Positions 53,834 to 62,705 of a DNA stretch of 64,000 bases are shown piece after piece. The position numbers and the translations under genes were made by a program. The stretch comes from Halobacteriales archaeon QS_4_62_28 (lineage in GTDB: Archaea > Halobacteriota > Halobacteria > Halobacteriales > Haloarculaceae), in contig PXRO01000035.1 in NCBI GenBank assembly GCA_003021685.1, forward strand, positions 1 through 64,000, in the 5' to 3' direction. Below the pieces are notes generated by a model. It did not search any database. It saw nothing but the letters and a program-made list of their open reading frames with translations, and was not told where the DNA came from. Positions within the stretch are counted from its first letter, which is position 1. Every line of letters starts with the position of its first letter.

Positions 53834-54112
53834 TCATTCGTCGAGTTCCTCAACTGGCGTCGTCACGACTGCTTCCAGAGCGTCGAGCGCTTTAGCCGCA
53901 TCCGGCCCGTTCGCGACGATCCGGATCGACTCGCCGTGGCCGACGTTCAGGCCGGTCACGGCCAGCATGCTGTTGGCGCTGACGAGGTCTGCGTTACTGT
54001 CGTCGGCTCGTCCAACCGACAGGTCTGCTTCGTACTCGTTTGCCGTCTGGACGAATTTCGAGGCCGGACGAGCGTGCAATCCCGCTTCCGGAACGATGCT
54101 GACGGTGCGTTC
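53834..54112 (-). CDS. ptsH: Phosphocarrier protein HPr
   Basis: 92 residues from ATG 54112. The phosphohistidine is His14 in EAGLHARPASKFV. A Ser in SANSMLAVTGLNVG (about 46) matches the regulatory region but is not proof of HPr kinase control. It links EI to DhaM. EI (ptsI) is absent from the window. Convergent with dhaM; a TATA-like GATAATACG (minus strand) near 54139-54147 precedes it. Confidence 0.95.
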   Translation of the reverse strand, partial: ERTVSIVPEAGLHARPASKFVQTANEYEADLSVGRADDSNADLVSANSMLAVTGLNVGHGESIRIVANGPDAAKALDALEAVVTTPVEELDE

Positions 54113-54234
54113 CATATCGAATCGTCGGGTGTGCGCCGTATTATCGTATCGCCTGGATCGTCGTGACGTTTTACGTGACCTGCACAATGCTTGAATCGAT
54201 TGTTGAATTACGTACGGTACCCGGGTGGATGTAA

Positions 54235-55518
54235 ATGACTGTTAGCGTGCTCGTGATAGATGGCAAGGGTGGTGCTATCGAGTGGGTCACGCGGTCGATA
54301 GAGCGGACCGACGACAGTGTGAGCGTTGTAACTGAATCGAGCCCAGCAGCGGCTATCAAGCGCGTCGAGGTCCACGACTGGACAGTGTTCGAACTGGCGA
54401 CGAGTGCGCTGACTGTCGACGGCCGAACGTATCACGTCGTCACCGCGACGGATCAAAGCGAGCAGTTCCGACACCGACAGAACAGTAACATACTTGAAGC
54501 CATCTTCGAGAGCGTCCCTGTCAATCTCTGCGTCAAGGACCTCGAAGGACGCCACGTTCGGGTCAGCGAACGGTTACGGCGCGATGACGCGGGCGAAGAC
54601 GACATCATCGGCAAGACGGACTTCGAAGTGTACGAGATGCCGGATGCAAAACAGTTCTACGAGGACGACATGCGAGTACTGGAAGATGGGGAGATGGTCT
54701 CGATCCAGCGGGCCGCGCGACGGGCGTGGGACGAGGTCGGGACCGACACGGCCACCCTGGAAGTCGATCCGGAACTGGTCCCCATCAAGGCAGACGAAGA
54801 CCGATTGCAGGTCATGCTCGAAGAGCTATTCGCGAACGCAATCGAACACGGTGGATCTGACCTAACTGTCCGAATGGGACATTTCGACTTCTGGGACGGC
54901 ATCTTCATCGAGGATGACGGTGCGGGTATCCCGGCCGACGAGCGAGACGCTGTCTTCGATGCCGGCTACACGACTGTCCCGAGTCATGCCGGACTCGGCG
55001 CGACGACTGTCGAAGTCATCGGCGAGTCCCATGGCTGGGATATCGACCTCGTGGAAGGCGAGGACGGCGGTGCCCGAATCGAACTCATCGGCATCGAGTT
55101 TTCTTCGGACCGTATCCCGGTCGAAACGACTGCAAAGCACGCACGGGAGGCAGTCGATGCAGACGAGGTGACTCTGCGGTTCGATCCCGAAGTCGACTCG
55201 GTCGACGCCGGTGAGGACCTCTTCCAGGGTCTCTTCGAGCGGCTCGTGACAAACGCCAGCCAGCGCGGCGCTGACACGATACGTGTCGGGTCCCTCGATT
55301 TCGAGACCGGTCTGTACGTCGAAGACGACGGTGTGAGCGTCCCACCCGACGAGCGAGACGAGGTGCTCGAAGCGGAGTGTCGACAAACGGATACGCCCGA
55401 TGGTGTCGAAGCCATGAGCATCAGGGCAGTCAGCCAGGCCCACGACTGGAACGTGGAACTGACCGACAGCGAAATGGGCGGTGCTCACTTCGAGTTCAGC
55501 GGGATTACGTTCTATTAA
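54235..55518 (+). CDS. Histidine-kinase-like protein with two ATPase domains and no phospho-acceptor domain
   Basis: 427 residues. Residues 1-75 are a shortened receiver-like segment. A PAS domain lies at about 84-157 (KDLEGRHVRVSE, DDIIGKTDFEVYEMPDAKQF). The next residues ARRAWDEVGTDTATLEVDPE normally follow the HisKA domain, so HisKA seems precisely missing. The first HATPase_c domain has LFANAIEHG (Asn201), EDDGAGIP and GLGATTVEV. The second, weaker one has RLVTNASQRG (Asn340) and EDDGVSVP. Without the His it cannot autophosphorylate by the usual route. Confidence 0.85.
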   Translation: MTVSVLVIDGKGGAIEWVTRSIERTDDSVSVVTESSPAAAIKRVEVHDWTVFELATSALTVDGRTYHVVTATDQSEQFRHRQNSNILEAIFESVPVNLCVKDLEGRHVRVSERLRRDDAGEDDIIGKTDFEVYEMPDAKQFYEDDMRVLEDGEMVSIQRAARRAWDEVGTDTATLEVDPELVPIKADEDRLQVMLEELFANAIEHGGSDLTVRMGHFDFWDGIFIEDDGAGIPADERDAVFDAGYTTVPSHAGLGATTVEVIGESHGWDIDLVEGEDGGARIELIGIEFSSDRIPVETTAKHAREAVDADEVTLRFDPEVDSVDAGEDLFQGLFERLVTNASQRGADTIRVGSLDFETGLYVEDDGVSVPPDERDEVLEAECRQTDTPDGVEAMSIRAVSQAHDWNVELTDSEMGGAHFEFSGITFY

Positions 55519-55530
55519 CAGCGAATTGTG

Positions 55531-56106
55531 CTATTCGACGACGATTGCACCCTTCATCCCGAGCGTTTCGTGTGGTGTACAGTAGTAGAGGTACGTCCCT
55601 GCCTCCTCGAACGTGTACTCGTAGTTGACGCCTTCCTCGCCGACGGCCTCACCAGAGTCGAGGGGGCCGTCGCCGTCGGAGACGACGTTGTGGTTACCGC
55701 CTTCGCCGGTCCACTCGAACTGGACTGTCGTCCCGGTCGAAACGTTGATCGCAGCGGGATCGAACCCGAACGCGCCGCCGTTTGCCTCCGCACCGACCGT
55801 AACAGTAACCGTGTCCTGATCGGTCATCGTCGAGACCGACCCGTCGAAGTTGGACGTTTCGCTCAGATACTCTGAGACCTCCTGGCTGGCTCCCGCCGTC
55901 TCGCCACCCTCAGTTTCGGTCGACATCTCGGTTTCTGTCGGAGTATCCGTCTCGGTATCGGTCGTGCCTCCGTCCTCGCCACCGCCGCCGTCGTCGTCGC
56001 CGCTCCCGTCTTCACCGCCATCGCCACCACAGCCAGCGAGGAGGCCCGCAGTCACGACTGCACCCGTGCTACGCAGTACTGTCCGTCGGTCCAGTGAATC
56101 AGTCAT
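55531..56106 (-). CDS. Halocyanin-type blue copper lipoprotein
   Basis: 191 residues from ATG 56106. A Tat leader (LDRRTVLRSTGAVVTAGLLAGC) ends in a lipobox with Cys26. A Thr/Glu-rich linker (about 30-85) follows, then a plastocyanin-like domain with copper ligands His in GGNHNVVSD and Cys-His-Met in YYCTPHETLGMKG. It carries electrons on the outside of the membrane. Minus-strand TATA-like ACTTTATACC at 56133-56142. Confidence 0.93.
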   Translation of the reverse strand: MTDSLDRRTVLRSTGAVVTAGLLAGCGGDGGEDGSGDDDGGGGEDGGTTDTETDTPTETEMSTETEGGETAGASQEVSEYLSETSNFDGSVSTMTDQDTVTVTVGAEANGGAFGFDPAAINVSTGTTVQFEWTGEGGNHNVVSDGDGPLDSGEAVGEEGVNYEYTFEEAGTYLYYCTPHETLGMKGAIVVE

Positions 56107-56309
56107 GGTCATCTATTGATCAGTGGAGAGGAGGTATAAAGTGGCCGAACGCGGGGATTTCCGCCGGGTGGTACTGAGACACATCCGAAGCTGTTTCTGA
56201 TTGTCTCGCTGTCTCATACGCCACATTCGTCTCCGAACCCAACGTGCGTTGGGATAGCGTTGATGGGTGGAGAAACCATTGAGCATACGATGACAGACGG
56301 TGGTCCAGA

Positions 56310-57836
56310 ATGACAGTGCTAGTGCTGGGTGACCAGTTGACGAGGCGGAATGGCCCACTCTCGGCACAGCCCGACGAGTCGGCTCTGCTGATCGAAGCGA
56401 CCGATTTTGCCCGCCGACATCCCTACCACCCGCACAAACTGACGCTGCTGTTCAGTGCAATGCGACACTTCAGGGACACACTCCGGGATGCGGGGCGAAC
56501 GGTCCACTACTACGAAGAGTCGACGTTCGAGCGCGCGTTCGACGACCACTTCGAGCGCCGTCCGGGTGACGAACTGGTCCTGATGGCACCAGCCAGTCAC
56601 GGGACCGTCGACCGACTCCGGTCGATGGTCGAGCGTCGCGGTGGGAGTCTGACAGTCGTCGAAAACACGAAGTTTCTCTGTGCACCGGAGACCTTCGACG
56701 AGTGGGCCGACGGACCGCCGTACCGCCACGAGCAGTTTTACCGGTTCCTGCGCCGGCAGACGGGCTACCTGATGGACGGTGACCAGCCAGTCGGCGGCGA
56801 GTGGAACTACGACGACCAGAACCGCGAGACTCCGCCGGACGACTGGACGCCGTCCGACCCGCCGGTCTTCGAACCCGACGAGACGACTCGTCGCATCCAG
56901 TCCTGGGTCGAATCGGCGTTCCACGGTGGCTACGACGGTCCACCGTATGGCGGTGACTGGGCCGACCCGGGTCCGTTCCGGTGGCCGGTGACACGCCGGC
57001 AGGCGGTGCAGGCACTCGACGACTTCGTCACGCACAGGCTTGCCGACTTTGGCCCCTACCAGGATGCGATGGTCGAAGACGAGTGGGCGATGTCACATAG
57101 CCTCCTGTCGACATCGCTCAACATCGGGTTGCTGGGGCCGGGCGAAGTCATCGAGCGTGCCATCTCGGCTCACGAAGACGGGGACGCACCGCTCAACAGC
57201 GTCGAAGGGTTCGTCCGACAGGTGCTTGGCTGGCGGGAGTTCGTCCGACACGTCTACCGCCGTGAGATGCCCGGTCTCGCGACGGCGAACCAGCTGGATG
57301 CAGGCGAGGACCTGCCGGACTTCTACTGGACGGGCGACACCGAGATGGCCTGCCTCTCGGATGTCGTCGACGGCGTGCGGAAACGGGGCTACTCACATCA
57401 TATCGAACGGCTGATGATCCTGTCGAACTTCGCGCTCCTGTACGGCGTCGAACCGGCCCAACTCAACCGCTGGTTCCACGCTGGCTACGTCGATGCGTTC
57501 CACTGGGTAACGACGCCGAACGTCGTCGAGATGGGGTCGTACGGTGCCGGCGCGTTCGCAACGAAGCCCTACGCTGCCTCGGCAAACTACGTCGACAAGA
57601 TGAGCGACTACTGTTCGGCGTGTCCCTACTACAAGACGAAGACGACCGGCGACGGTGCCTGTCCGTTCAACACGCTGTACTGGGACTTTCTCGACAGGAA
57701 CGAGGAGTTGCTACGGTCGAACCACCGGATGGGACTGGTGTACAACCACCTCGATAACAAGGGCGACGAGGAACTGGCAGCGATCCGCGACCGGGCCACA
57801 GACCTCCGGAGGCGCGCGTCTGACGGTAAGCTGTAG
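56310..57836 (+). CDS. FeS-type cryptochrome/photolyase family protein (PhrB/CryB-like)
   Basis: 508 residues, from ATG 56310 (MTVLVLGDQLTRRNGPL). The lineage is that of bacterial 6-4 photolyases with a 4Fe-4S cluster. Cluster cysteines appear in YCSACPYYKTKTTGDGACPF (about 436-455). FAD-binding stretches (VRQVLGWREFVRHVYRR, HHIERLMILSNFALL, DAFHWVTTPNVVEMGSYGAG) follow the class. It probably repairs UV damage or senses light. The substrate is unverified. Convergent with the ABC1 kinase. Confidence 0.92.
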   Translation: MTVLVLGDQLTRRNGPLSAQPDESALLIEATDFARRHPYHPHKLTLLFSAMRHFRDTLRDAGRTVHYYEESTFERAFDDHFERRPGDELVLMAPASHGTVDRLRSMVERRGGSLTVVENTKFLCAPETFDEWADGPPYRHEQFYRFLRRQTGYLMDGDQPVGGEWNYDDQNRETPPDDWTPSDPPVFEPDETTRRIQSWVESAFHGGYDGPPYGGDWADPGPFRWPVTRRQAVQALDDFVTHRLADFGPYQDAMVEDEWAMSHSLLSTSLNIGLLGPGEVIERAISAHEDGDAPLNSVEGFVRQVLGWREFVRHVYRREMPGLATANQLDAGEDLPDFYWTGDTEMACLSDVVDGVRKRGYSHHIERLMILSNFALLYGVEPAQLNRWFHAGYVDAFHWVTTPNVVEMGSYGAGAFATKPYAASANYVDKMSDYCSACPYYKTKTTGDGACPFNTLYWDFLDRNEELLRSNHRMGLVYNHLDNKGDEELAAIRDRATDLRRRASDGKL

Positions 57837-57848
57837 GGTCTCTCGACT

Positions 57849-59618
57849 TCAGGGGGCATCCTCGCGCTCTCGCTGGCGCTTCAGTTCCTGACGGGTGAAC
57901 TGCGGCGTCGCCCCGAATCCTGGCCTGCGCTTGCGGCGGAACGACCAGTAGATGAGCGCACCGACTAGCGTCGTCACCGATGCAGCAAGGAGCATACCAT
58001 CGACTGCCCCGACGGAGTACAAATACGCCGTCAGTGGGAATCCGGCACTGAAGACGATACCAGCGACGAGACGCCGACCCATCCGAGCGAAGGCACCGCG
58101 GTCGTCTGCGACGACGGCCGACAGCGTGAGGTCACCGCGGTTGACTCGATTCAGCGCGCTGTCGAGGCGAGGCGGGACGGCGACCGTCGCACGGGTCCCC
58201 TCCCTGATCTGGTCGGTAATATCGGCTGTGATCGCGTCACGAACACCGCCGTCCTCGCTGTCTAGTCCCCGCTCCATGACGTACTCCGTGACGACCTGAA
58301 TGAAGTCGAAATCCGACGCGAGGTTACGAGTAACGCCATCGAGCACCGTCGTGACACGGACAACGTGAGCAAGGTCCTGTGGGATACGCATCGGGAACTC
58401 GTACATCGCGCCCTCGAACTCGGTGATGATCCCCTCCACGTCGAACTCCTCTAAGTCCGCGCCACGGAACTGGTCGAACGCTACCTCGAACAGTTGCCGG
58501 ACCATCTCACGGTTCGCTGTCGGATCGAGCGCTTCCATGGCGACGAACGAGTCGATCACCTGATCGATGTCGTCGGTCGCGATGCCGACGTAGAAATCGC
58601 GCAGGTGGTCACGAGTGCGAGCGCCGAGTGTCCCGGTCATCCCGAAGTCATAGCAGACGATTGTTCCGTCGGCCTGGACAGCGAGGTTGCCGGGATGTGG
58701 GTCAGCGTGAAAGATGCCGTCCTCGACGATCATCTTGATATACATCTCCGTGAGTCGGGTGACGACGCGTTCGCGGTCGACGCCCATCGCATCGATTCCC
58801 CGTATATCGTCGATCTTGACGCCGTCGACGTAGGTCATCGTCAGCACGCGGTCGGTCGAGAACTCGGGCAGCGACCGTGGAACCGCGACATCCTCGACAG
58901 TCCTGAAGTTGTCGCGAATGGTTTCGAGACGCGCCGCCTCGTGTTCGTAATCCATCTCCTCACGGATCGTCACGGTAAACTCCTCGGCGAGGTTCCCGAG
59001 CGTGAACGCCTGGCCCGGTGGGGACGCCCACGTCAGTACTGGAATCAGCGTCGAGAGGACGCGAAGGTCGGATTCAACGCGAGTCCGGACGTTCGACCGC
59101 AACACCTTCACCGCGACCTGCTGGCCGTCGATTTCGGCGACGTACACCTGTCCGAGACTCGCCCCGCTGATCGGATCGGTATCGAACTCGTCGAACACGT
59201 CCTCGACCGGCCCTAGTTCGCGCTCGACGACCGGCCTGCTCTCGTCCCACGGATCCGGCGGCACTTTGTCCTGGAGTTCCGAGAGCACCTCGATGTACTC
59301 TCCCGGAAGTGCGTCCGGTCGCGTCGAGAGCATCTGACCGAGTTTGACGAAGGCCGGACCGAGGTCGACGAATGTCGTTTTCAGGAACCGGGCACGGCGA
59401 TAGCGGTCGACGCTGCTCACGTCACGTGCTGATCCAAACAGGAGGAACCGGCGGCGATCACGACGGAGCGCAATCGCAAGCGGGACGAACTGCCACATAA
59501 CAACGATGGCGCGCCAGACGGCCCGCAGTCGGACACGGAGTCCGGTGGGCTGGCTGTCGTCGGCCTTGCCATTCGACTGTTCCAGACCGTCCCGGTTTCG
59601 TCGGTCAGTTCCTGCCAC
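57849..59618 (-). CDS. ABC1/UbiB/AarF family atypical kinase
   Basis: 589 residues. GPAFVKLGQMLSTRPD (about 84-99) is the KxGQ motif, VAVKVLR contains the ATP Lys, HADPHPGNL the catalytic loop and CYDFGMTG the metal-binding Asp. A linker and two C-terminal membrane helices (about 522-565, LVAGIVFSAGFPLTAYL) follow, usual for UbiB. The family supports isoprenoid quinone or lipid metabolism and probably has ATPase rather than protein kinase activity. The acceptor in this organism is unknown. Confidence 0.93.
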   Translation of the reverse strand: MAGTDRRNRDGLEQSNGKADDSQPTGLRVRLRAVWRAIVVMWQFVPLAIALRRDRRRFLLFGSARDVSSVDRYRRARFLKTTFVDLGPAFVKLGQMLSTRPDALPGEYIEVLSELQDKVPPDPWDESRPVVERELGPVEDVFDEFDTDPISGASLGQVYVAEIDGQQVAVKVLRSNVRTRVESDLRVLSTLIPVLTWASPPGQAFTLGNLAEEFTVTIREEMDYEHEAARLETIRDNFRTVEDVAVPRSLPEFSTDRVLTMTYVDGVKIDDIRGIDAMGVDRERVVTRLTEMYIKMIVEDGIFHADPHPGNLAVQADGTIVCYDFGMTGTLGARTRDHLRDFYVGIATDDIDQVIDSFVAMEALDPTANREMVRQLFEVAFDQFRGADLEEFDVEGIITEFEGAMYEFPMRIPQDLAHVVRVTTVLDGVTRNLASDFDFIQVVTEYVMERGLDSEDGGVRDAITADITDQIREGTRATVAVPPRLDSALNRVNRGDLTLSAVVADDRGAFARMGRRLVAGIVFSAGFPLTAYLYSVGAVDGMLLAASVTTLVGALIYWSFRRKRRPGFGATPQFTRQELKRQREREDAP

Positions 59619-59746
59619 GACTCACTCTACTGCGTGTTCAGGCCGCTATCGGTTTTAGACCGTCGGTCTGCTGTCGCTGTCGGAACGGAACGGTACGAAT
59701 TGCGCGCTCGTGGGACGGTAGAAGGGTTCCCCGTCGTCAAGATGCC

Positions 59747-60793
59747 CTAAATGTACTCCGCGCCAGCGTTGAATGCAAGTGGATACGCGTCGTTCATCGA
59801 GAGCCGTCGGAACTCTTCAGACAGTATCTCTAAGCCCCATGGGCCATCGAATCCGGCGTCCCGGACTGAACTCACCCAGTCAGCGATCGGGAATTCCCCT
59901 TCTCCGGGGACCTTTCGAAGGTTGATCGTTTCCTGGAGGAAATCCATCTCTGTGTCGATATATCCGTCCTGGAACTCGACGGCGACAATGTCGTCTGCTG
60001 AGAGCGCGCTGATGTTGTCGAAATTGACATCCATCTTCATGAGATGCCAGAGATCAAGATAGAGTCCACCAGTCCCCTCTCCGCGTGCCAGACTCGTGAG
60101 TTCCATGGCATCGGCGATATTATCGACGTTAGGATCGACCGGGAAGAATTCCATTCCGACTAGCGTGTCGACTTTCGCAAATTGAGCACTGAGGTCAGCG
60201 AAACGCTGCTGGACATCTTCCGTTGCTCGTGGATAGCCATTGATGTTCCCGACTTTGATATGATTTGCATCAAGGACGTCGGCGGCTTCCAAGAGTAGAT
60301 CACGGTTATCGCTGTTATCCTGGTATCGGTAATCGTCCTCAGGGAGTATCCACTCGGTCAGGAACTCCACTTCGACGAAATCGATTCCGTTACTCTGCAG
60401 GACGCTGTTCATCTGCTCGAGTCTCGCTGTCCTGTCCCCTTCGGTAAATTCGTTTTCTACTCGGTATCTGATATCGTCGTGGAAGAGACCGATAGCGTTG
60501 AATCCGATCTCGCCCAGTTTCTCGGCACGACGTTCGAGACTCCACGGACTCCAGTGTCGATGTCCGTGCGCGCCCCGGAACGGTGTGGTTCCGCCACCGT
60601 GCATCCAGCAGTTGGCCAGGAGATTTGCGTCTTGATTCCCGTCTCCTTGTTCAGTTTCCGTGGGTTCTTCAGTTTCAGTGGGCGTCCCGGTCTCGCCATC
60701 ATCTTCTTGTGCATTCGCCTGTCCGATGCCGGCAGCAGTACCAGTCAGTGCACCACCTGTCGCTTTGAGTATATCTCGTCGATTGCTTTCCAT
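59747..60793 (-). CDS. Tat-exported sugar-phosphate-isomerase-like TIM-barrel protein
   Basis: 348 residues. The Tat leader has NRRDILKATGGALTG, with no lipobox. A Thr/Glu-rich linker (about 28-55) follows, then a xylose isomerase-like TIM barrel with LEQMNSVLQSNGIDFVEVEF, GYPRATEDVQQRF, LYLDLWHLMKM and WGLEILSEEF. Many such proteins are intracellular sugar isomerases, so export is odd. Its GC is lower than in flanking genes, with AT-rich codons (TTGAAT, GATATT), suggesting acquisition. Substrate unknown. Confidence 0.78.
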   Translation of the reverse strand: MESNRRDILKATGGALTGTAAGIGQANAQEDDGETGTPTETEEPTETEQGDGNQDANLLANCWMHGGGTTPFRGAHGHRHWSPWSLERRAEKLGEIGFNAIGLFHDDIRYRVENEFTEGDRTARLEQMNSVLQSNGIDFVEVEFLTEWILPEDDYRYQDNSDNRDLLLEAADVLDANHIKVGNINGYPRATEDVQQRFADLSAQFAKVDTLVGMEFFPVDPNVDNIADAMELTSLARGEGTGGLYLDLWHLMKMDVNFDNISALSADDIVAVEFQDGYIDTEMDFLQETINLRKVPGEGEFPIADWVSSVRDAGFDGPWGLEILSEEFRRLSMNDAYPLAFNAGAEYI

Positions 60794-61134
60794 TGTTTTG
60801 TCGTGTTTGTATTCACATCTTTTTGCTTGCCTACCATGTACTACAGTCGTGTATCATACGACAAACACATCACTAACCGCCGTCATCCGGCGATATGACA
60901 CATCTAATACGACAGATGGAAGTGTGTAATATCTATCTTATCTTTGCTTACACATGAGCCACAAATATTGGTTTCCCAGGTCACTGAATATTAATGAAGT
61001 GACTGCATATTACAGAATGATTACACTCGTAGCGTATCTGGGGGAGGAGAGGAATGGACATTTCGTTTGTTAGACTGTAATGAGCGACAACGGCCTTTTG
61101 ATTTTCATGTGGGAATTATAAGGAACAGGGCCGT
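60794..61134. other. AT-rich noncoding interval of 341 bases
   Basis: No supported gene. It is much richer in A and T than the flanks, with runs such as TGAATATTAATGAAG and ATATCTATCTTATC. It may be the upstream region of the exported TIM-barrel protein and part of an acquired segment. No repeat of the dispersed family is seen. Confidence 0.6.
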
Positions 61135-61485
61135 TCACTCTTTTGCCGTCGTCTTCGCGGCGAGGGTCTGTGCGACAATTTCGCCGTCTTGAACGACGAA
61201 GGTGTCCGACGCGAACTCGTACTCGTTTTCGGGTGTTTCGGCGTGCCAGACGATGTACGCGTAGTCGTCGACGACAGTCTGGTCGTCGAGCGAGAACGTC
61301 ACCGATTCGTCGTCGAACTCCGGGAGTAACTCCTCGTACATCGCACTTATTTCGCCGTGTCCCTCAACCGTACCATTCTGTGTGATTAGTACAGCGTCGT
61401 CTGCATAATCCGCCATCAATCCCTCTAGATCACCGTCACCGAACATTTCGAGGTGGTGATTCAGTACGTCTTTAGTCGTACTCAT
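61135..61485 (-). CDS. SnoaL-like (NTF2-fold) protein
   Basis: 116 residues from ATG 61485 (MSTTKDVLNHHLEMFGDGD); a longer frame starts at 61539. LEGLMADYADDAVLITQNG near 20-38 and YIVWHAETPENEYEFASDTFVVQDGEIV near 76-103 follow the nuclear transport factor 2-like family. A cavity enzyme or binder of unknown ligand. Divergent from the dehydrogenase operon. Confidence 0.85.
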   Translation of the reverse strand: MSTTKDVLNHHLEMFGDGDLEGLMADYADDAVLITQNGTVEGHGEISAMYEELLPEFDDESVTFSLDDQTVVDDYAYIVWHAETPENEYEFASDTFVVQDGEIVAQTLAAKTTAKE

Positions 61486-61621
61486 GTCATATACATAACC
61501 ACCTTTTCGTAAAGTTCTAACGACAATGAAAGTTACCAATCAACATTCTTCAAGGCCATGATTACGATAGTTAGACAGATTTTATTGGCCAGTTGACAAC
61601 AGTAACGAAAATCGGCAAAAT

Positions 61622-61634
61622 CCTTAATTATAAT
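61622..61634 (+). promoter_or_regulatory. TATA-box promoter of the 2-oxoacid dehydrogenase operon
   Basis: CCTTAATTATAAT is centred 31 bases before ATG 61659. It supports this start over the earlier in-frame ATG at 61593. Confidence 0.55.
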
Positions 61635-61658
61635 ATCAATCAAACCGACATTCTCTAT

Positions 61659-62705
61659 ATGGCGAATATTAGCACGAGACAATTGAAGTCCATGTACGAC
61701 GACATGGTGACGGCCCGGTACTACGAGGAGCGCCTGCAGGAAGAGTACATGGAAGGGAAACAACCAGCGTTCGACATTTCGGCGGGACCACTACCCGGGG
61801 AATTACACCTCGCGGCCGGTCACGAGGCGTCTGGGGCCGGTGTCTGTGAGCACTTGCGGGACGACGACACAGTGACGGCACCCCATCGACCGCATCACAT
61901 CGCCATCGCCAAGGGCGTCGACCTCAAGCGGATGACCGCCGAGATTTTCGGCCGCGAGACTGGTCTCAGTCGGGGCAAAGGCGGCCACATGCATCTGTTC
62001 GACACGGACGTAAACTTCGCCTGCAGCGGCATCATCGCCGAAGGATGTCCGCCCGCCGCGGGTGCCGGTCTGGCCGCAAAGAAGCGCAACGACGACAGCG
62101 TGGCCGTTGCCTACCTCGGCGAGGGGGCTATCGACCAGGGGGCGTTCCTGGAATCGCTAAATTTCGCCGCCGTCAGGGACCTCCCGGTCGTGTTCGTCAT
62201 CGAGGATAACGACTGGGCGATCAGCATGCCCAAGGACCGGGTGACAGATGTCGAGAACGGCTCGCAGCGGGCGAGTGGCTTCGACATGCCGGGCGTCCGC
62301 GTCAACCACGACGACGCAGTTGCTATCCACGAGGCCGCTGGTAAGGCTATCGGCCGTGCTCGCGACCGGAATGGGCCGACGCTTATTGAAGTACAGGTCC
62401 ACCGTCGGATGGGTCACTTTATGGGCGATCCGGAGACCTATCGCCCGGAGGAAGATCAGGAGGCTGCGACCCAGCGTGACTCGATAGAGCGTCTGGCCGA
62501 GGACCTACGCGCACGCGGGGTCGACAGTGCAACCCTCGACGACATCGAATCCGAAGCCCACGACCGCGTCGACGAGGCCATCGAGTGGGCCAAAGACCAG
62601 CCACAACCAGATCCAGCACAGGCACACGAGGACGTGTTCGTCAACCCACCCTCTGGCGTGACAGACAGCGAACCACAGTACGAACTCAAACGAGGTGACG
62701 ACTAA
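61659..62705 (+). CDS. Acetoin/2-oxoacid dehydrogenase E1 component subunit alpha (AcoA-like)
   Basis: 348 residues from ATG 61659. The thiamine diphosphate motif is GEGAIDQGAFLESLNFAAV near 147-165, with later residues in VIEDNDWAIS. GHEASGAGVCEHL near 54-66, SRGKGGHMHLF and HRMGHFMGDPE are of the acetoin dehydrogenase AcoA/PDH alpha class. E1 decarboxylates the 2-oxoacid and passes the acyl group to the lipoyl domain. The TAATG overlap shows coupling to the beta subunit. The substrate is likely acetoin or a branched oxoacid. Confidence 0.9.
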   Translation: MANISTRQLKSMYDDMVTARYYEERLQEEYMEGKQPAFDISAGPLPGELHLAAGHEASGAGVCEHLRDDDTVTAPHRPHHIAIAKGVDLKRMTAEIFGRETGLSRGKGGHMHLFDTDVNFACSGIIAEGCPPAAGAGLAAKKRNDDSVAVAYLGEGAIDQGAFLESLNFAAVRDLPVVFVIEDNDWAISMPKDRVTDVENGSQRASGFDMPGVRVNHDDAVAIHEAAGKAIGRARDRNGPTLIEVQVHRRMGHFMGDPETYRPEEDQEAATQRDSIERLAEDLRARGVDSATLDDIESEAHDRVDEAIEWAKDQPQPDPAQAHEDVFVNPPSGVTDSEPQYELKRGDD

